DNA from: Paracoccus kondratievae
Lineage (GTDB): Bacteria; Pseudomonadota; Alphaproteobacteria; Rhodobacterales; Rhodobacteraceae
Length of the DNA stretch: 64,000 nt
Direction of reading: 5' to 3'
NCBI RefSeq assembly: GCF_009301415.1
Contig: NZ_CP045073.1
Span: 1,379,501 to 1,443,500, forward strand
The first letter of the stretch is position 1. Every line of letters begins with the position of its first letter. Below, one piece after another: positions 9,231 to 18,466 of the stretch. The position numbers were made by a program, and so were the translations under genes. Under the pieces are notes generated by a model that saw only the letters and a program-made list of their open reading frames with translations, made no database searches and was not told the DNA's origin.

Positions 9231-10853
9231 ATGACGCTGCTGCTGCGCCTGCCGCTGATCGTGATCCTGGGGGGTATCGGGGCGCTGGCCATGGTCCTGC
9301 CCGGACTTTACGCCCATGCGCTGGACCAGCACAAGATCGGCTCGATCTTCCTTGGCGCGGCGGGGCTGTTTCTGTTGTTGGCCGCCATGCTGGGGCTGGC
9401 AACCGCTGATCGTGCCCAGGGGACACGCGCCAGCAGCGTGCTTTTGGTCATGCTGGGGACGATGGCGGGCCTGCCCGCGATGCTGGCTGTGCCCTTTGCC
9501 CTGTCATTGCCCGACACCGGCTTTTTCAACGCCTGGTGGGAGATGGTCTCCTGCATTACCACGACGGGCGCTTCGCTTTACGCGCCCGACCTGCTGCCGG
9601 CGCCGCTGCATCTGTGGCGGTCATTGGTTGGCTGGCTGGGTGGGCTGTTCATGCTGGTCGCGGCGATTGCGCTGCTTGCCCCCCTGCGGGTCGGCGGGTT
9701 TGAGATCATGACCTCTCCCTACGGGCGCAGCGAACGGTTCGAACATCTGCCGCGCTCGGGCAATGAGCCGCTGATTCTTACGCCGTTGTCGCATCCAGCC
9801 TATCAGACCGAACTTTCCGATCCGGTGCAGCGGGCGATGCGGGCGGGGCGGGCAGTGCTGCCGGTCTATGCTGGGCTGACGCTGCTGATGTGGATGCTGC
9901 TTCTGATGCTGGGTGAGCCGGGGCTGGTGGCGCTGACCCGGGCGATGGGGACGCTGTCGACCAGCGGCATCAGCCCGGTCTCGGGTCCTGCTGGACAGGG
10001 CAGCGGTATCACCGGCGAGGTCGTGATCTTTCTTTTCCTGATTCCGGCGCTGTCGCGGCGGTTCTGGCCCGGCGGAGGAGAGCTTAAGGCCAGTGAAAGC
10101 TGGAACGACGACCCCGAATTGCGCATGGCGGCAGGTGTGGTGCTTTTGGTGTCGCTTGCGCTGTTCGTGCGCCATTTCGCCGGGGCTGTCGGCGTCTCGC
10201 CGACCGGCGCGAAGGGAATCGTCGATACGCTCGATAGTGCGATTTCGGCGGCCTGGGGCGGGGTGTTCAATGGTCTCAGCTATCTGACCACCACCGGCTG
10301 GAACTCGGTCGAGTGGGAGGGCGCGCGCAGCTGGTCAGGTCTCAGCTCTCCGGGGTTGATGCTGGCGGGCCTTGCGATGATGGGCGGAGGCGTGGCCACC
10401 GCCGCGGGCGGGGTCAAGCTGCTGCGGGTCTATGCGCTGGCCCGTCACAGCGAGCGCGAGCTTGACCGCATCATCCACCCCAGTTCTGTCGGGGGCGGCG
10501 GGCTGATGGCGCGGCGGCTGCGGCGCGAGGGGGCCTATCTCGCTTTCATTTTCTTCATGCTGTTTGCCAGTTCGATTGCGGTCACGATCATGCTGATTTC
10601 GTTGCAGCGCATCGAGTTTGACAGCGCGACGATTCTTTCCATCGCGTCGCTGACCAATACCGGACAGCTTGCCGGTGCGATTCCGCTGACGCCGACATTT
10701 CAGGGATCAGCCGGCATGGCAGGCGCGCCATGGGCAGGCTGGGCTGGTCTGCCCGGTTTTACCAAAGCGGTGCTTGCCGGTGCGATGGTCGTCGGACGGG
10801 TCGAGACTTTGGCCATCCTTGCGCTCTTCTCGCCTGATTACTGGCGGCGTTAA
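9231..10853 (+). CDS. trkH: Trk potassium transporter membrane subunit TrkH
   Basis: Integral membrane potassium-translocating subunit, 540 residues, with about ten hydrophobic segments arranged as repeated M1-P-M2 units. Selectivity-filter-like segments are visible as CITTTGASLYAPD, GTLSTSGISPVSG, LTTTGWNSVEW and SLTNTGQLAG, each centred on the T-x-G type motif of the TrkH/KtrB/HKT superfamily. It is translated from an ATG 9 nt after trkA and works with TrkA at the inner membrane. Confidence 0.94.
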   Translation: MTLLLRLPLIVILGGIGALAMVLPGLYAHALDQHKIGSIFLGAAGLFLLLAAMLGLATADRAQGTRASSVLLVMLGTMAGLPAMLAVPFALSLPDTGFFNAWWEMVSCITTTGASLYAPDLLPAPLHLWRSLVGWLGGLFMLVAAIALLAPLRVGGFEIMTSPYGRSERFEHLPRSGNEPLILTPLSHPAYQTELSDPVQRAMRAGRAVLPVYAGLTLLMWMLLLMLGEPGLVALTRAMGTLSTSGISPVSGPAGQGSGITGEVVIFLFLIPALSRRFWPGGGELKASESWNDDPELRMAAGVVLLVSLALFVRHFAGAVGVSPTGAKGIVDTLDSAISAAWGGVFNGLSYLTTTGWNSVEWEGARSWSGLSSPGLMLAGLAMMGGGVATAAGGVKLLRVYALARHSERELDRIIHPSSVGGGGLMARRLRREGAYLAFIFFMLFASSIAVTIMLISLQRIEFDSATILSIASLTNTGQLAGAIPLTPTFQGSAGMAGAPWAGWAGLPGFTKAVLAGAMVVGRVETLAILALFSPDYWRR

Positions 10854-10929
10854 CGCAGATCACATGCTTGCAAGCCGCCGCCTGCTCCCCTAAGTCTTGA
10901 AAACCAGCGATAAGAACAAGGTGCCCCGA

Positions 10930-11163
10930 ATGGCCGGCGACAAACAGAACCTCCAGGACGCTTTCCTGAACCATGTGCGCAAGGGCAAGGTTCCGGTCAC
11001 GATCTTTCTCATCAATGGGGTCAAACTTCAGGGCGTGATCACCTGGTTTGACAATTTCTGCGTACTTTTGCGCCGCGATGGACAATCGCAACTGGTTTAC
11101 AAGCACGCCATCTCGACCATCATGCCGGGGCAGCCGATCAGCCTCTATGAGGGCGAGGACTGA
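10930..11163 (+). CDS. hfq: RNA chaperone Hfq
   Basis: Sm-like hexameric RNA chaperone supporting small-RNA regulation, 77 residues. It has the Sm1 motif ([19 protein letters not shown], then NGVKLQGVI), [20 protein letters not shown] and the Sm2 motif [10 protein letters not shown]. The ATG at 10930 ([10 protein letters not shown]) gives the usual alphaproteobacterial length; an upstream in-frame TTG at 10897 would add an atypical tail. hflX follows with no gap, the classic hfq-hflX pairing. Confidence 0.97.
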
Positions 11164-12471
11164 TTGGCCGAGCCATCGGAAACCCGTGAGCGGCCCACCC
11201 GGGCCTATGTCATCCATCCTGATCTGGGCAATGCCCGCACCCGCCGCGCCCCCGAACTGGCGCTGGAGGAGGCGGTCGCCCTTGCCCATGCGCTGCCCGC
11301 CATTGAGGTGACGGGGGCCGAGGTGGCGCGGCTGCGCAAACCTGATCCGGGGATGCTGTTTTCCAAGGGGAAGCGCGAAGAGATCGGCGCGCATCTGCAG
11401 GCCGTAGCCGATGGCGAAGGGGCCGAGCTTGTGCTGATTGACGGACCGGTGACCCCGGTTCAGCAGCGCAACCTGGAAAAGGAATGGGGGGTCAAGATTC
11501 TTGACCGCACCGGGCTGATTCTTGAAATCTTTGCCGACCGCGCCCGTACGCGCGAGGGGGTCTTGCAGGTCGAACTGGCGGCGCTGGCCTATCAGCGCAC
11601 CCGGCTTGTCCGTGCATGGACCCACCTTGAACGTCAACGCGGCGGATTGGGTTTTGTCGGCGGGCCGGGTGAAACGCAGATCGAGGCTGACCGTCGCGCC
11701 ATTGACGAGCAGGTGGTCCGCCTGCGTCGGCAATTGTCGCGCGTGGTCAAAACGCGCGAGCTGCATCGCAAGGCCCGCGCCAAGGTGCCCTATCCAATCG
11801 TGGCGCTGGTTGGGTACACAAACGCCGGTAAATCCACGCTTTTCAATCGCCTGACCGGGGCCGAGGTTGTGGCCAGGGACCAGCTTTTTGCCACGCTCGA
11901 CCCGACCATGCGTCAACTGACACTGCCGGGCGAGCGAAGGGTGATTCTGTCCGATACGGTGGGTTTCATTTCGGACCTGCCACATGAGCTGGTCGCCGCC
12001 TTCCGCGCTACGCTGGAAGAGGTGTTGGCGGCTGACCTGATTCTGCATGTTCGCGACATCAGTCATTCCGAGACCGAGGAACAGGCAGCCGATGTCGGCG
12101 AAATCCTTGATTCGCTTGGGGTTGAGGATGACGTGCCGCTGATCGAGGTCTGGAACAAGATTGACGCGCTGTCGCCCGACATCCGGCAGGCTTTGCAGAA
12201 TACCGATGCACGCAAGCAGGATGTGCAGGCGATCTCGGCCCTGACCGGAGAGGGTATCCCCGCGCTGCTGTCTGCCATCGAGGCCAAACTGGCCGAGGCG
12301 CTGGACGAACCACGCCGCGAGGCAGAGCGGCTTCTGTCCCACTCTGACGGTCGCCGCCGCGCCTGGTTGCATGGTCAGGGTGTGGTTACCTCTGAAGAGA
12401 TGACCGAGGACGGTGTGCGCCTGCGCCTGCTTTGGACCGACCGGCAAAAGGCAGCGTTCGAGGCTCTTTAA
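11164..12471 (+). CDS. hflX: GTPase HflX (ribosome-associated)
   Basis: Ribosome-splitting or rescue GTPase of the Obg-HflX superfamily, 435 residues. The N-terminal HflX domain contains VLIDGPVTPVQQRNLEK and GGLGFVGGPGETQIEADRR. The G domain has G1 GYTNAGKST, G3 DTVGFI and G4 NKID. The start is a TTG directly after the hfq stop (no in-frame ATG before residue ~60), implying coupled translation with hfq. A strong convergent terminator lies 43 nt downstream. Confidence 0.94.
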   Translation: MAEPSETRERPTRAYVIHPDLGNARTRRAPELALEEAVALAHALPAIEVTGAEVARLRKPDPGMLFSKGKREEIGAHLQAVADGEGAELVLIDGPVTPVQQRNLEKEWGVKILDRTGLILEIFADRARTREGVLQVELAALAYQRTRLVRAWTHLERQRGGLGFVGGPGETQIEADRRAIDEQVVRLRRQLSRVVKTRELHRKARAKVPYPIVALVGYTNAGKSTLFNRLTGAEVVARDQLFATLDPTMRQLTLPGERRVILSDTVGFISDLPHELVAAFRATLEEVLAADLILHVRDISHSETEEQAADVGEILDSLGVEDDVPLIEVWNKIDALSPDIRQALQNTDARKQDVQAISALTGEGIPALLSAIEAKLAEALDEPRREAERLLSHSDGRRRAWLHGQGVVTSEEMTEDGVRLRLLWTDRQKAAFEAL

Positions 12472-12513
12472 CCCGCTTTCTCAGGCAGTTATTTCCAAAT
12501 GTTAAAGCTGAAT

Positions 12514-12536
12514 CTTCGCCCGTTTTGCGGGCGAAG
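12514..12536. terminator. Bidirectional hairpin between hflX and the sugar kinase
   Basis: CTTCGCCCG and CGGGCGAAG form a perfect 9-bp stem with a TTTTG loop. It lies between the convergent stops of hflX (12471) and the minus-strand kinase (12545), so it probably ends both transcripts. There is no long T-run on either side. Confidence 0.65.
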
Positions 12537-12544
12537 TCGTCCCG

Positions 12545-13465
12545 TCAGGCCGGTTGCCCTTCAAGCTCATGCGCCCAGGGCGGGTTTGCCCCGGGGCGCG
12601 AGACGGTGATGGCGGCCGCGCGGGTGCCAAGCGTCAGCGCCTTGGCGATCGTCTGGGCATCAAGCCTGTCGAGGGCGTCACGGCTAAGTGCCCCTGCGTG
12701 ATCAAGTGCGGCCATGACGCCCGCGTTGAACGTATCGCCTGCGCCGATGGTGTCGGCAACCTCGACCCGCACCGCTTGGGCGATCTGGGTCTCGCCCGCC
12801 CAGAAAGCCCGCGCCCCGGCTGAACCTCCGGTCTGGAACACGACGCGAGGGCCGCGGGCAAGGATCGCCGCCGCGGCTTCTTCGTAGCTTTTGCCGGGCA
12901 TCAGCCAATCCATGTCGTCGCCCGAAAGCTTGACCAGATCGGCCATGGCAAACAGCCGCTCAAGCCGCGCGCGATAGGCGTTGGAATCCGAGATAAAGAA
13001 GGGACGAATATTCGGGTCCAGCATGATCGGCATGCGGTGGCGGACACGCCTGACCAGTTCCTCGACCGCAGCGCCGCAGGGATCAGGGACAAGGCTGATC
13101 CCGCCGATGAACAGTGCCGAGACGGTTTCCGGGATCTCGGGCAGGTCCTCGGGCGAGAACATGCGCCCGGCCGAGCCCTCGTCATAAAAGAAATAGCGTG
13201 CCTCGCCCCCTTCTAACGAGACAAAAGCCAGCGTGGTCAGCCGGTCGCTGCGCGGGCAAAGTGCGGTGTCGACCCCGGCTTCGGCCAGTGGGCGCATCAG
13301 CGTCTCGCCAAAGCGGTCACGCGATAGCGGCCACAGATAGCCCGTCGGTACGCCCATACGGCCAAGCGCAATCGCGGTGTTATAGACTGCGCCACCGGGC
13401 AGAGGGCGATAGTTCGCCCCTTCGGGCACCATGTCGATCAGCGATTCTCCGACGCACAGGATCAT
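12545..13465 (-). CDS. PfkB-family sugar kinase, probably fructokinase
   Basis: ATP-dependent sugar kinase of 306 residues. The start is the ATG at 13465 (MILCVGESLIDMVPEGANY), preceded by the ribosome site GGGAGGGG; a longer upstream extension would be non-homologous. PfkB signature 1 appears as PLPGGAVYNTAIALGRMG. Signature 2 is DTIGAGDTFNAGVMAAL, which holds the catalytic Asp and anion hole. Fructokinase is the nearest family by overall pattern, but substrate cannot be fixed from sequence. It is 22 nt downstream of the zinc-ribbon gene and may be the last gene of that minus-strand unit. Confidence 0.85.
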   Translation of the reverse strand: MILCVGESLIDMVPEGANYRPLPGGAVYNTAIALGRMGVPTGYLWPLSRDRFGETLMRPLAEAGVDTALCPRSDRLTTLAFVSLEGGEARYFFYDEGSAGRMFSPEDLPEIPETVSALFIGGISLVPDPCGAAVEELVRRVRHRMPIMLDPNIRPFFISDSNAYRARLERLFAMADLVKLSGDDMDWLMPGKSYEEAAAAILARGPRVVFQTGGSAGARAFWAGETQIAQAVRVEVADTIGAGDTFNAGVMAALDHAGALSRDALDRLDAQTIAKALTLGTRAAAITVSRPGANPPWAHELEGQPA

Positions 13466-13487
13466 GGTTACCCCTCCCTTCCCGTTC

Positions 13488-14795
13488 CTAACCGCTTGGG
13501 GCGGCAAGGCCGCCCGTTCCGGCCTTCTGATAGCGGTAACTGTCGGCGATGAAAATATCCGGTGTGAAGTCCGCCTCACCAATCCGCACGAAACCGCCGC
13601 GCTCATTCATCCAGATCAGTGCGAGCAGCAGGACAAGTGCCAGAAGCACCGCGAAAGTGATCTTCCACACCGACCAGGGCCGTTCGCCCTGCACCCGGCC
13701 CGACTGACCGTTGACGACGAAGCGGTAGCTTTTACCGTTATAGCGATAAGCCGCTGTCCAGACCGGCAGCAGGATATGCTTGAAGGTTTCATCCGTGTAG
13801 CGGGTCTCGATTCCGTGGATGCGCTGTTCATTGCCGCCGATGTCGCGGCGCACGTCCATGGCGATGACACCTGCCATTTCCTGTCGCGCAATGTCATGGC
13901 CGGCGCTGAGCGGGATTGTATAACCCTCGGCCAGAAAGCCGGCCAGATATTCGGGCTGATATGGCACCAGATGCGACAGATCCCATGGGGTCAGCGCATC
14001 GGTGATCCGGCGTGGCAGAGAGCTGGAGGCAAGCACCAGCACATCGTCGAAATTCCGCGCCACCTGACCCGATACCGTTGTCCAGCGCGTCTTGCGCACC
14101 TGTTGGGCGACCCGCTGCTGGCGGCCGTCCACCATCTGGGTGACATAGACCGTTTCATAATACCAATCCCCGCGCGCGCCGCTGTAACGTGAGGCTGTAT
14201 CGGCGTCGAAGGTCCAGAAGGGCGAATAGACCCCGCTCATCTTTTTGCCGCGGCGGGCATAGGCGGTCAGGCCCGACGGGGCGAACCACAGGCCGCGCAG
14301 CCAATCCTCAAGAGCCGCTTTTGCCTGAGCCTCGCTGATGACAAAGGGCAGCACGCCCTGTGGTTTGATCAGCCGGGTTGTGCCGGTGTCCGTAACCACG
14401 GCGGTGGCGCAGAACGGGCAGGCCGAGGCGTGGCGGTCGCTGGTGATTTCGACCTTTGCGCCACAATTAGGGCAAGAGAGGGTGCGGACCGTTTCGGCCA
14501 GCTCGCTGTTGCGGTCAAGCGACAGGCCATCCTCAAGCGGCAGTTCCCGCAGGCCGGGTGATTTGTGCCCCCCGTCCCATTGCAGCGCCCGGCCAGTCGC
14601 AGGGTCGCGCAGAATGGCGCTTTCGCCCCAGGGGCCCTGCTGCGGCTGGCGGGCCGGAGCACGCGCGGGGCCGGGGCCGATATCCTGCTGGTGTCCGCAA
14701 AAAGGGCAGAGCAAGCTTTGCTGCCCGGGCGAGAATTCAAGGCTCGCGCCGCAATTCTCGCACGGGTAGCGGTATTCCGAAGGCGGGGTCGGCAT
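13488..14795 (-). CDS. Zinc-ribbon membrane-anchored protein of unknown function
   Basis: A 435-residue protein with two zinc-ribbon-like knuckles: CENCGASLEF...LLCPFCGHQ at about residues 12-36 and CPNCGAKVEI...ACPFCATAV at about 108-131. These are often labelled TFIIB-type or primosomal-replication-like zinc fingers. A middle region rich in aromatic residues (SPFWTFDADTASRYSGARG and following) precedes a single hydrophobic helix near residues 384-403 (FAVLLALVLLLALIW). The topology suggests a cytoplasmic bulk with a C-terminal membrane anchor. It sits 9 nt behind the SPFH/GYF_2 gene, so the two are very likely co-translated. The function is not known to me; a DNA replication role should not be assumed from the zinc ribbon. 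Confidence 0.8.
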   Translation of the reverse strand: MPTPPSEYRYPCENCGASLEFSPGQQSLLCPFCGHQQDIGPGPARAPARQPQQGPWGESAILRDPATGRALQWDGGHKSPGLRELPLEDGLSLDRNSELAETVRTLSCPNCGAKVEITSDRHASACPFCATAVVTDTGTTRLIKPQGVLPFVISEAQAKAALEDWLRGLWFAPSGLTAYARRGKKMSGVYSPFWTFDADTASRYSGARGDWYYETVYVTQMVDGRQQRVAQQVRKTRWTTVSGQVARNFDDVLVLASSSLPRRITDALTPWDLSHLVPYQPEYLAGFLAEGYTIPLSAGHDIARQEMAGVIAMDVRRDIGGNEQRIHGIETRYTDETFKHILLPVWTAAYRYNGKSYRFVVNGQSGRVQGERPWSVWKITFAVLLALVLLLALIWMNERGGFVRIGEADFTPDIFIADSYRYQKAGTGGLAAPSG

Positions 14796-14804
14796 TCCTG
14801 TCCG

Positions 14805-15929
14805 TCACTCTGCCTTGGGCAGCGGCGGCGGAGGGGGAGGCGGCGCGACGGTGAACAGCTGGGCCAGCTCGGCCACGTCCTCGGCCCGTTTCCAACCGTC
14901 CTGACCGGGGGTCCAGACCAGGGTGTCACGGGCAAACTGCCCCTCGCGTGCCAGCCGGCCCAGGTGGGCGCGGCCATAGGGGCCGTCGGCCTCGCCATTG
15001 ATGGCGATATGCCAGACCGTTTCGGGTTGCAGCGGCGGCGGGCTCTGCGGCGCGACCTGTGGCTGGGGCACGGCACCCCACGGACCGCGTTGCGCCATGG
15101 CGGCGCCAAGGCCCGCGCCCAGTCCGGCGCCGATGCCTGCCCCCATGCCCCCGGGCTGGTTTGACGCGTTCAGCATTGCCTCGGATGCCGCGTACTGGCC
15201 AAAGCGGTTCAGATCGCCCACGATGCCCATCGAGGTCCGCTTATCAAGCATTTTCTCAACTTCGTCAGGCAGGCTAATGTTTTCAATATAAAATTCTGGA
15301 ATGGTCAGTCCATACGCTGCAATCGTGGGGCTGATCGCTTTGGCGACCATCTGGCCCAGATCGCCGGTATTTGCCGCCATGTCCAGAACCGGGATGCCCG
15401 AACCTGCGATCATGCGCGAGAATTCCTGCACGATGATATTGCGCAGCTGAAAGCTGATCTCATCGGCGGTGAATTCGCCATCGGTGCCGACGATCTCGGT
15501 CATGAAGCGGCCGGGGTCGGTCACCCGCATGGAGAAGGTGCCAAAGGCGCGGATGCGCACCGGGCCGAATTCCGGATCGCGGGCGATGACCGGGTTGCGC
15601 GTGCCCCATTTCAGGTCGTTGAAACGGGTGGTGTTGACGAAATAGATCTCGGACTTGAAGGGGCTGCGAAAGCCGTGGTCCCAATGTTGCAGCCGGGTCA
15701 GGATCGGCAGGTTGTTGGTTTCCAGCATATAAAGACCGGGCTGGAACACATCGGCAAGCTGGCCCTCATGGATAAAGACGGCCGCCTGCCCCTCGCGCAC
15801 GGTCAGCTTGGCGCCGTATTTGATCGCTTTGCCTACCGTCGGATAGCGCCAGACCATGGTGTCGCGGCTGTCGTCGGTCCATTCGATGACATCAATGAAC
15901 TCGCCGCCGAGGATGTCGAAAATGCTCAT
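14805..15929 (-). CDS. SPFH-domain protein with C-terminal GYF_2 domain
   Basis: A 374-residue protein related to the YdjI/virion-core-like SPFH family. The start MSIFDILGGEFIDVIEW at 15929 fits the family. An SPFH/band-7 fold spans roughly residues 20-250 (VREGQAAVFIHEG, VFQPGLYML, RIRAFGTFSMRV). A Gly/Ala-rich low-complexity linker (GAGIGAGLGAGLGAA) and a Pro-rich stretch follow. The C-terminal GYF_2-like module (GPYGRAHLGRLAREG, LVWTPGQDGW) ends in a poly-proline tail. No signal peptide or membrane helix is present. It is encoded with a zinc-ribbon membrane protein, a DUF2927 lipoprotein and TelA, which points to a membrane-linked scaffold. That role is inferred. Confidence 0.85.
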   Translation of the reverse strand: MSIFDILGGEFIDVIEWTDDSRDTMVWRYPTVGKAIKYGAKLTVREGQAAVFIHEGQLADVFQPGLYMLETNNLPILTRLQHWDHGFRSPFKSEIYFVNTTRFNDLKWGTRNPVIARDPEFGPVRIRAFGTFSMRVTDPGRFMTEIVGTDGEFTADEISFQLRNIIVQEFSRMIAGSGIPVLDMAANTGDLGQMVAKAISPTIAAYGLTIPEFYIENISLPDEVEKMLDKRTSMGIVGDLNRFGQYAASEAMLNASNQPGGMGAGIGAGLGAGLGAAMAQRGPWGAVPQPQVAPQSPPPLQPETVWHIAINGEADGPYGRAHLGRLAREGQFARDTLVWTPGQDGWKRAEDVAELAQLFTVAPPPPPPPLPKAE

Positions 15930-15994
15930 GAGGCTTGCCTTTCGCGCTTGCCGGGACGCGTGGCGAGGATGATCCCCGCGCCTGTCCCGCGTCA

Positions 15995-16013
15995 AGCCCC
16001 GACTGCCGGGGCT
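15995..16013 (-). terminator. Hairpin at the end of the DUF2927 gene
   Basis: AGCCCCG and CGGGGCT form a 7-bp stem with a 5-nt loop, overlapping the DUF2927 stop codon and lying about 65 nt before the SPFH start. No T-run follows on the minus strand, so it may attenuate or stabilise RNA rather than stop transcription. Confidence 0.35.
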
Positions 16014-17058
16014 AGGCTTCGGTTCCCAGAAGTTCGCGGGCGATCTGCAGGATGATCGGACGCGCCTCGGCCGCGGTCATGCCGGGCTGCAGCCGAGGAT
16101 CGTAAAGGATCTTGAGCAACAGCTCATCATGCGGGGTCAGATAGGCGAATTCTTCGTCATCGTTGAAGATCGAGGGCCGCACCCGCGGGCTGTCATTGGC
16201 AAGGCCCATGCCCTGTGCCAATTCTTCGTGAATGCACGAACGGCGCAGCCGCGAAGGCAGCTCGGCCCGGATCAGCGCCACGGCCTGGGTGTAGGTCGGC
16301 GAGTTGCCGTTGGAATAGGCAAAGACCGTGCAGTAATTCTGCGGCGCCAGATCGCGCAGCGCGTCTATATCGCTTGCCGGGATGCCCGGTACGAGCGAGG
16401 CGAGGCGCGGGGCGATCTGGCGCCGCTCATCCTCGTTCACGATCAGGACGTTGAAATTGCCCGTACCGCCGGTCAGCCCGACCGGATGGCCGCTGACGCT
16501 TTGCAGCCGTGCGGCAAGGCCCGCGATGTCGGCCCGGTCACGGGCCCGCAGCGCCGGAGCGACCGAGTCCCCGAATTCGACCCGCACCAGCACCGGCTGT
16601 TGCCAGCGCCGCAGGGGTGCTGGGGTGGCGCGGGGGATCAGCTTGCCCCCTTCGCGTATATATTCGTCGTGAAGGGCGACCTCGATGAAATCCTCGGCCA
16701 GCTTTTCGGGGGTCAGGGTGATCTCGGTCCCCCCATCGGTGCGCAGACGCCCGCGGCTGATCAGCGTTTCCTCAACATTGGCAAGATATTCGCGCATACT
16801 GCGGCTGGCCGGAGAGGCGGCCGCCGCCTCGGCCCGCGCGGTTGCGGCGCGTGCGGTTTCAGCGCGTTCGCGCCGCAGGGCTGCCTGATCGACCTCGGGT
16901 GGTTCGGGCCGGTCCGGGGGTGGCGGTGCCTTGATCACGGGCGGCGGCGCCTCGGTCTGGGTTTCGGGCGCACAGGCGGAAAGCAGCGCCAGCAGAGCCA
17001 GCGCAAAAGGCAGAGCGAACGGCTGTGCCAAAAGTCGGGGGCGGGTGGTCAGGGTCAC
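16012..17058 (-). CDS. DUF2927 lipoprotein
   Basis: A 348-residue predicted lipoprotein. A hydrophobic signal segment ends in the lipobox LLSAC at about residues 24-28, followed by a Pro-rich spacer (IKAPPPPDRPEPPE) and an Ala/Arg-rich helix. The conserved C-terminal part has CTVFAYSN, then IHEELAQGMGLANDSP and PSIFNDDEEFAYLTPHDE. The HEELAQ segment resembles a short zinc-protease-like motif, but catalysis is not established. The start is a GTG overlapping the telA stop (GTGA), so it is coupled to telA. It is probably anchored in the inner or outer membrane facing the periplasm. Confidence 0.82.
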   Translation of the reverse strand: MTLTTRPRLLAQPFALPFALALLALLSACAPETQTEAPPPVIKAPPPPDRPEPPEVDQAALRRERAETARAATARAEAAAASPASRSMREYLANVEETLISRGRLRTDGGTEITLTPEKLAEDFIEVALHDEYIREGGKLIPRATPAPLRRWQQPVLVRVEFGDSVAPALRARDRADIAGLAARLQSVSGHPVGLTGGTGNFNVLIVNEDERRQIAPRLASLVPGIPASDIDALRDLAPQNYCTVFAYSNGNSPTYTQAVALIRAELPSRLRRSCIHEELAQGMGLANDSPRVRPSIFNDDEEFAYLTPHDELLLKILYDPRLQPGMTAAEARPIILQIARELLGTEA

Positions 17059-18230
17059 GATGGTGTCGAGGCTGGGGAGGTGGAGCCGGCTCGGGCCGAG
17101 GCGAGGGTCTTGCGCAGTTCCGCTTCCATCGTCCTGAGGTCTTCCTCGGCGGCGGCGCGGCGGACGCGACCTTCGTCAGCGATGCGCAAGCTGTCCTCGA
17201 TGGTCGAAATCAGCTCGGCATTAGCGGTGCGCACCGCCTCGATGTCAAAGACGCCCCGCTCGACCTGAGTGCGTATCTGGGCATTGGCTTCGCGCAGATT
17301 CTTGGCGTTTGCGGTCAGCAGGTCGTTGGTCAGGTCGTTTGCCTCTTTGACCGCGCGGGCGGCCTCGGCGCTGCGCTGGATGGTGACTGCCTGAGCCAGC
17401 TGCGTTTCCCACAGGGGCACGGTGTTCACCAGTGTCGAATTGATCTTGGTGATCAGCGATTTGTCGTTTTCCTGCACCAGCCGGATCGAAGGCAGAGACT
17501 GCATCGTCACCTGTCGCGTCAGCTTCAGGTCATGGACCCGACGCTCAAGATCGTCGCGCGCCGAGCGCAGGTCGCGCAGTTCTTGCGCGGCCATGACCTT
17601 GTCGTTTTCTGCCGCAGCCTCGACGGCGGCTTCCTTTGCGGGGATCTCGTCACGGTCGATCTGCGCCAGTTTTTCTTCGCCTGCTGCGATATAGAGCGCG
17701 AGCTCGTCGTAGAAGTTCAGCGTGCGATCATAAAGCAGGTCCAGCGATTTGATGTCTTTCAACAACAGGTGCTGGTGATGGTCCAGATCGGCGGTGATGC
17801 GATCAATCTGGCCCTGAACCTCTTCGTAATTGGCGACGAATTTCGCGAATGGAGCGGCACGGCCCAGCAGTTTTTCCCACCAGCTGCGCTTGCGCCTTAC
17901 GTCGAGTTCGCTGACCGAAAAGCCGCGGATCGTGGTCACGATCTCGCGCAGCGATTCGCCGGCGGGGCCAACGTCCTTGTTCCTGACCCCTTCAAGCATT
18001 GCCTGGCTGATTTCCTGCAGCTCATTCTGGGCGCGGGCACCGAAATGCACGATCGAGCCAGAGTCGCGGATATTCACCTCGGCCATGCGCTTGCGGATTT
18101 CCTCGGCAAGCTCAGGGTTGGCCTCGCTGAGGGTTGGGGCTGCTGCAGGTGGTTCGGGCAGGACGACCGCGGTCACGGTCTGGATTTCGTCCAGGGCTGC
18201 CTGGGCGCTGGCCTGTGTCTGCGTGGTCAT
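17055..18230 (-). CDS. telA: TelA-family toxic-anion resistance protein
   Basis: A 391-residue helical protein of the TelA/KlaA family, associated with tellurite and other envelope stresses. Family landmarks include the long alpha-helical body (GFSVSELDVRRKRSWWEKLLG split across the middle), LLYDRTLNFYDELALYIAAG and TVPLWETQLAQAVTI. The ATG at 18230 follows AAAGGAC at a suitable distance; earlier in-frame ATGs lack this. It is the first gene of a minus-strand cluster with a lipoprotein, an SPFH protein and a zinc-ribbon membrane protein. Tellurite resistance itself is not demonstrated for most chromosomal members. Confidence 0.9.
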   Translation of the reverse strand: MTTQTQASAQAALDEIQTVTAVVLPEPPAAAPTLSEANPELAEEIRKRMAEVNIRDSGSIVHFGARAQNELQEISQAMLEGVRNKDVGPAGESLREIVTTIRGFSVSELDVRRKRSWWEKLLGRAAPFAKFVANYEEVQGQIDRITADLDHHQHLLLKDIKSLDLLYDRTLNFYDELALYIAAGEEKLAQIDRDEIPAKEAAVEAAAENDKVMAAQELRDLRSARDDLERRVHDLKLTRQVTMQSLPSIRLVQENDKSLITKINSTLVNTVPLWETQLAQAVTIQRSAEAARAVKEANDLTNDLLTANAKNLREANAQIRTQVERGVFDIEAVRTANAELISTIEDSLRIADEGRVRRAAAEEDLRTMEAELRKTLASARAGSTSPASTPS

Positions 18231-18466
18231 CCGGTGTAGTCCTTTCATGTGTCGCAAGGGCCCGGCAGCAGAATAGGCCCTTTCCCGTCGAGTTCAACGA
18301 GCGCCCTGCCCATCAGTTCCCTTTGTTTTTGGTGGTGTTGCCATCCTGCCGGGGTGGGACGGGCCATGATGGGGCGGGCGCTTGCCGGCGGGGGTCGCTT
18401 TGCGTTGCACGGGCAGCGGGGGGCGTGTAGAACCTGCCCGATCGAGCGTTGCGAAGGAGCCCGTGC

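Noticed and set aside
13488..14795. Primosomal protein N' (PriA)
   Set aside because: Only zinc-ribbon knuckles resemble it. There are no helicase motifs, the protein is far shorter, and it has a C-terminal membrane helix.
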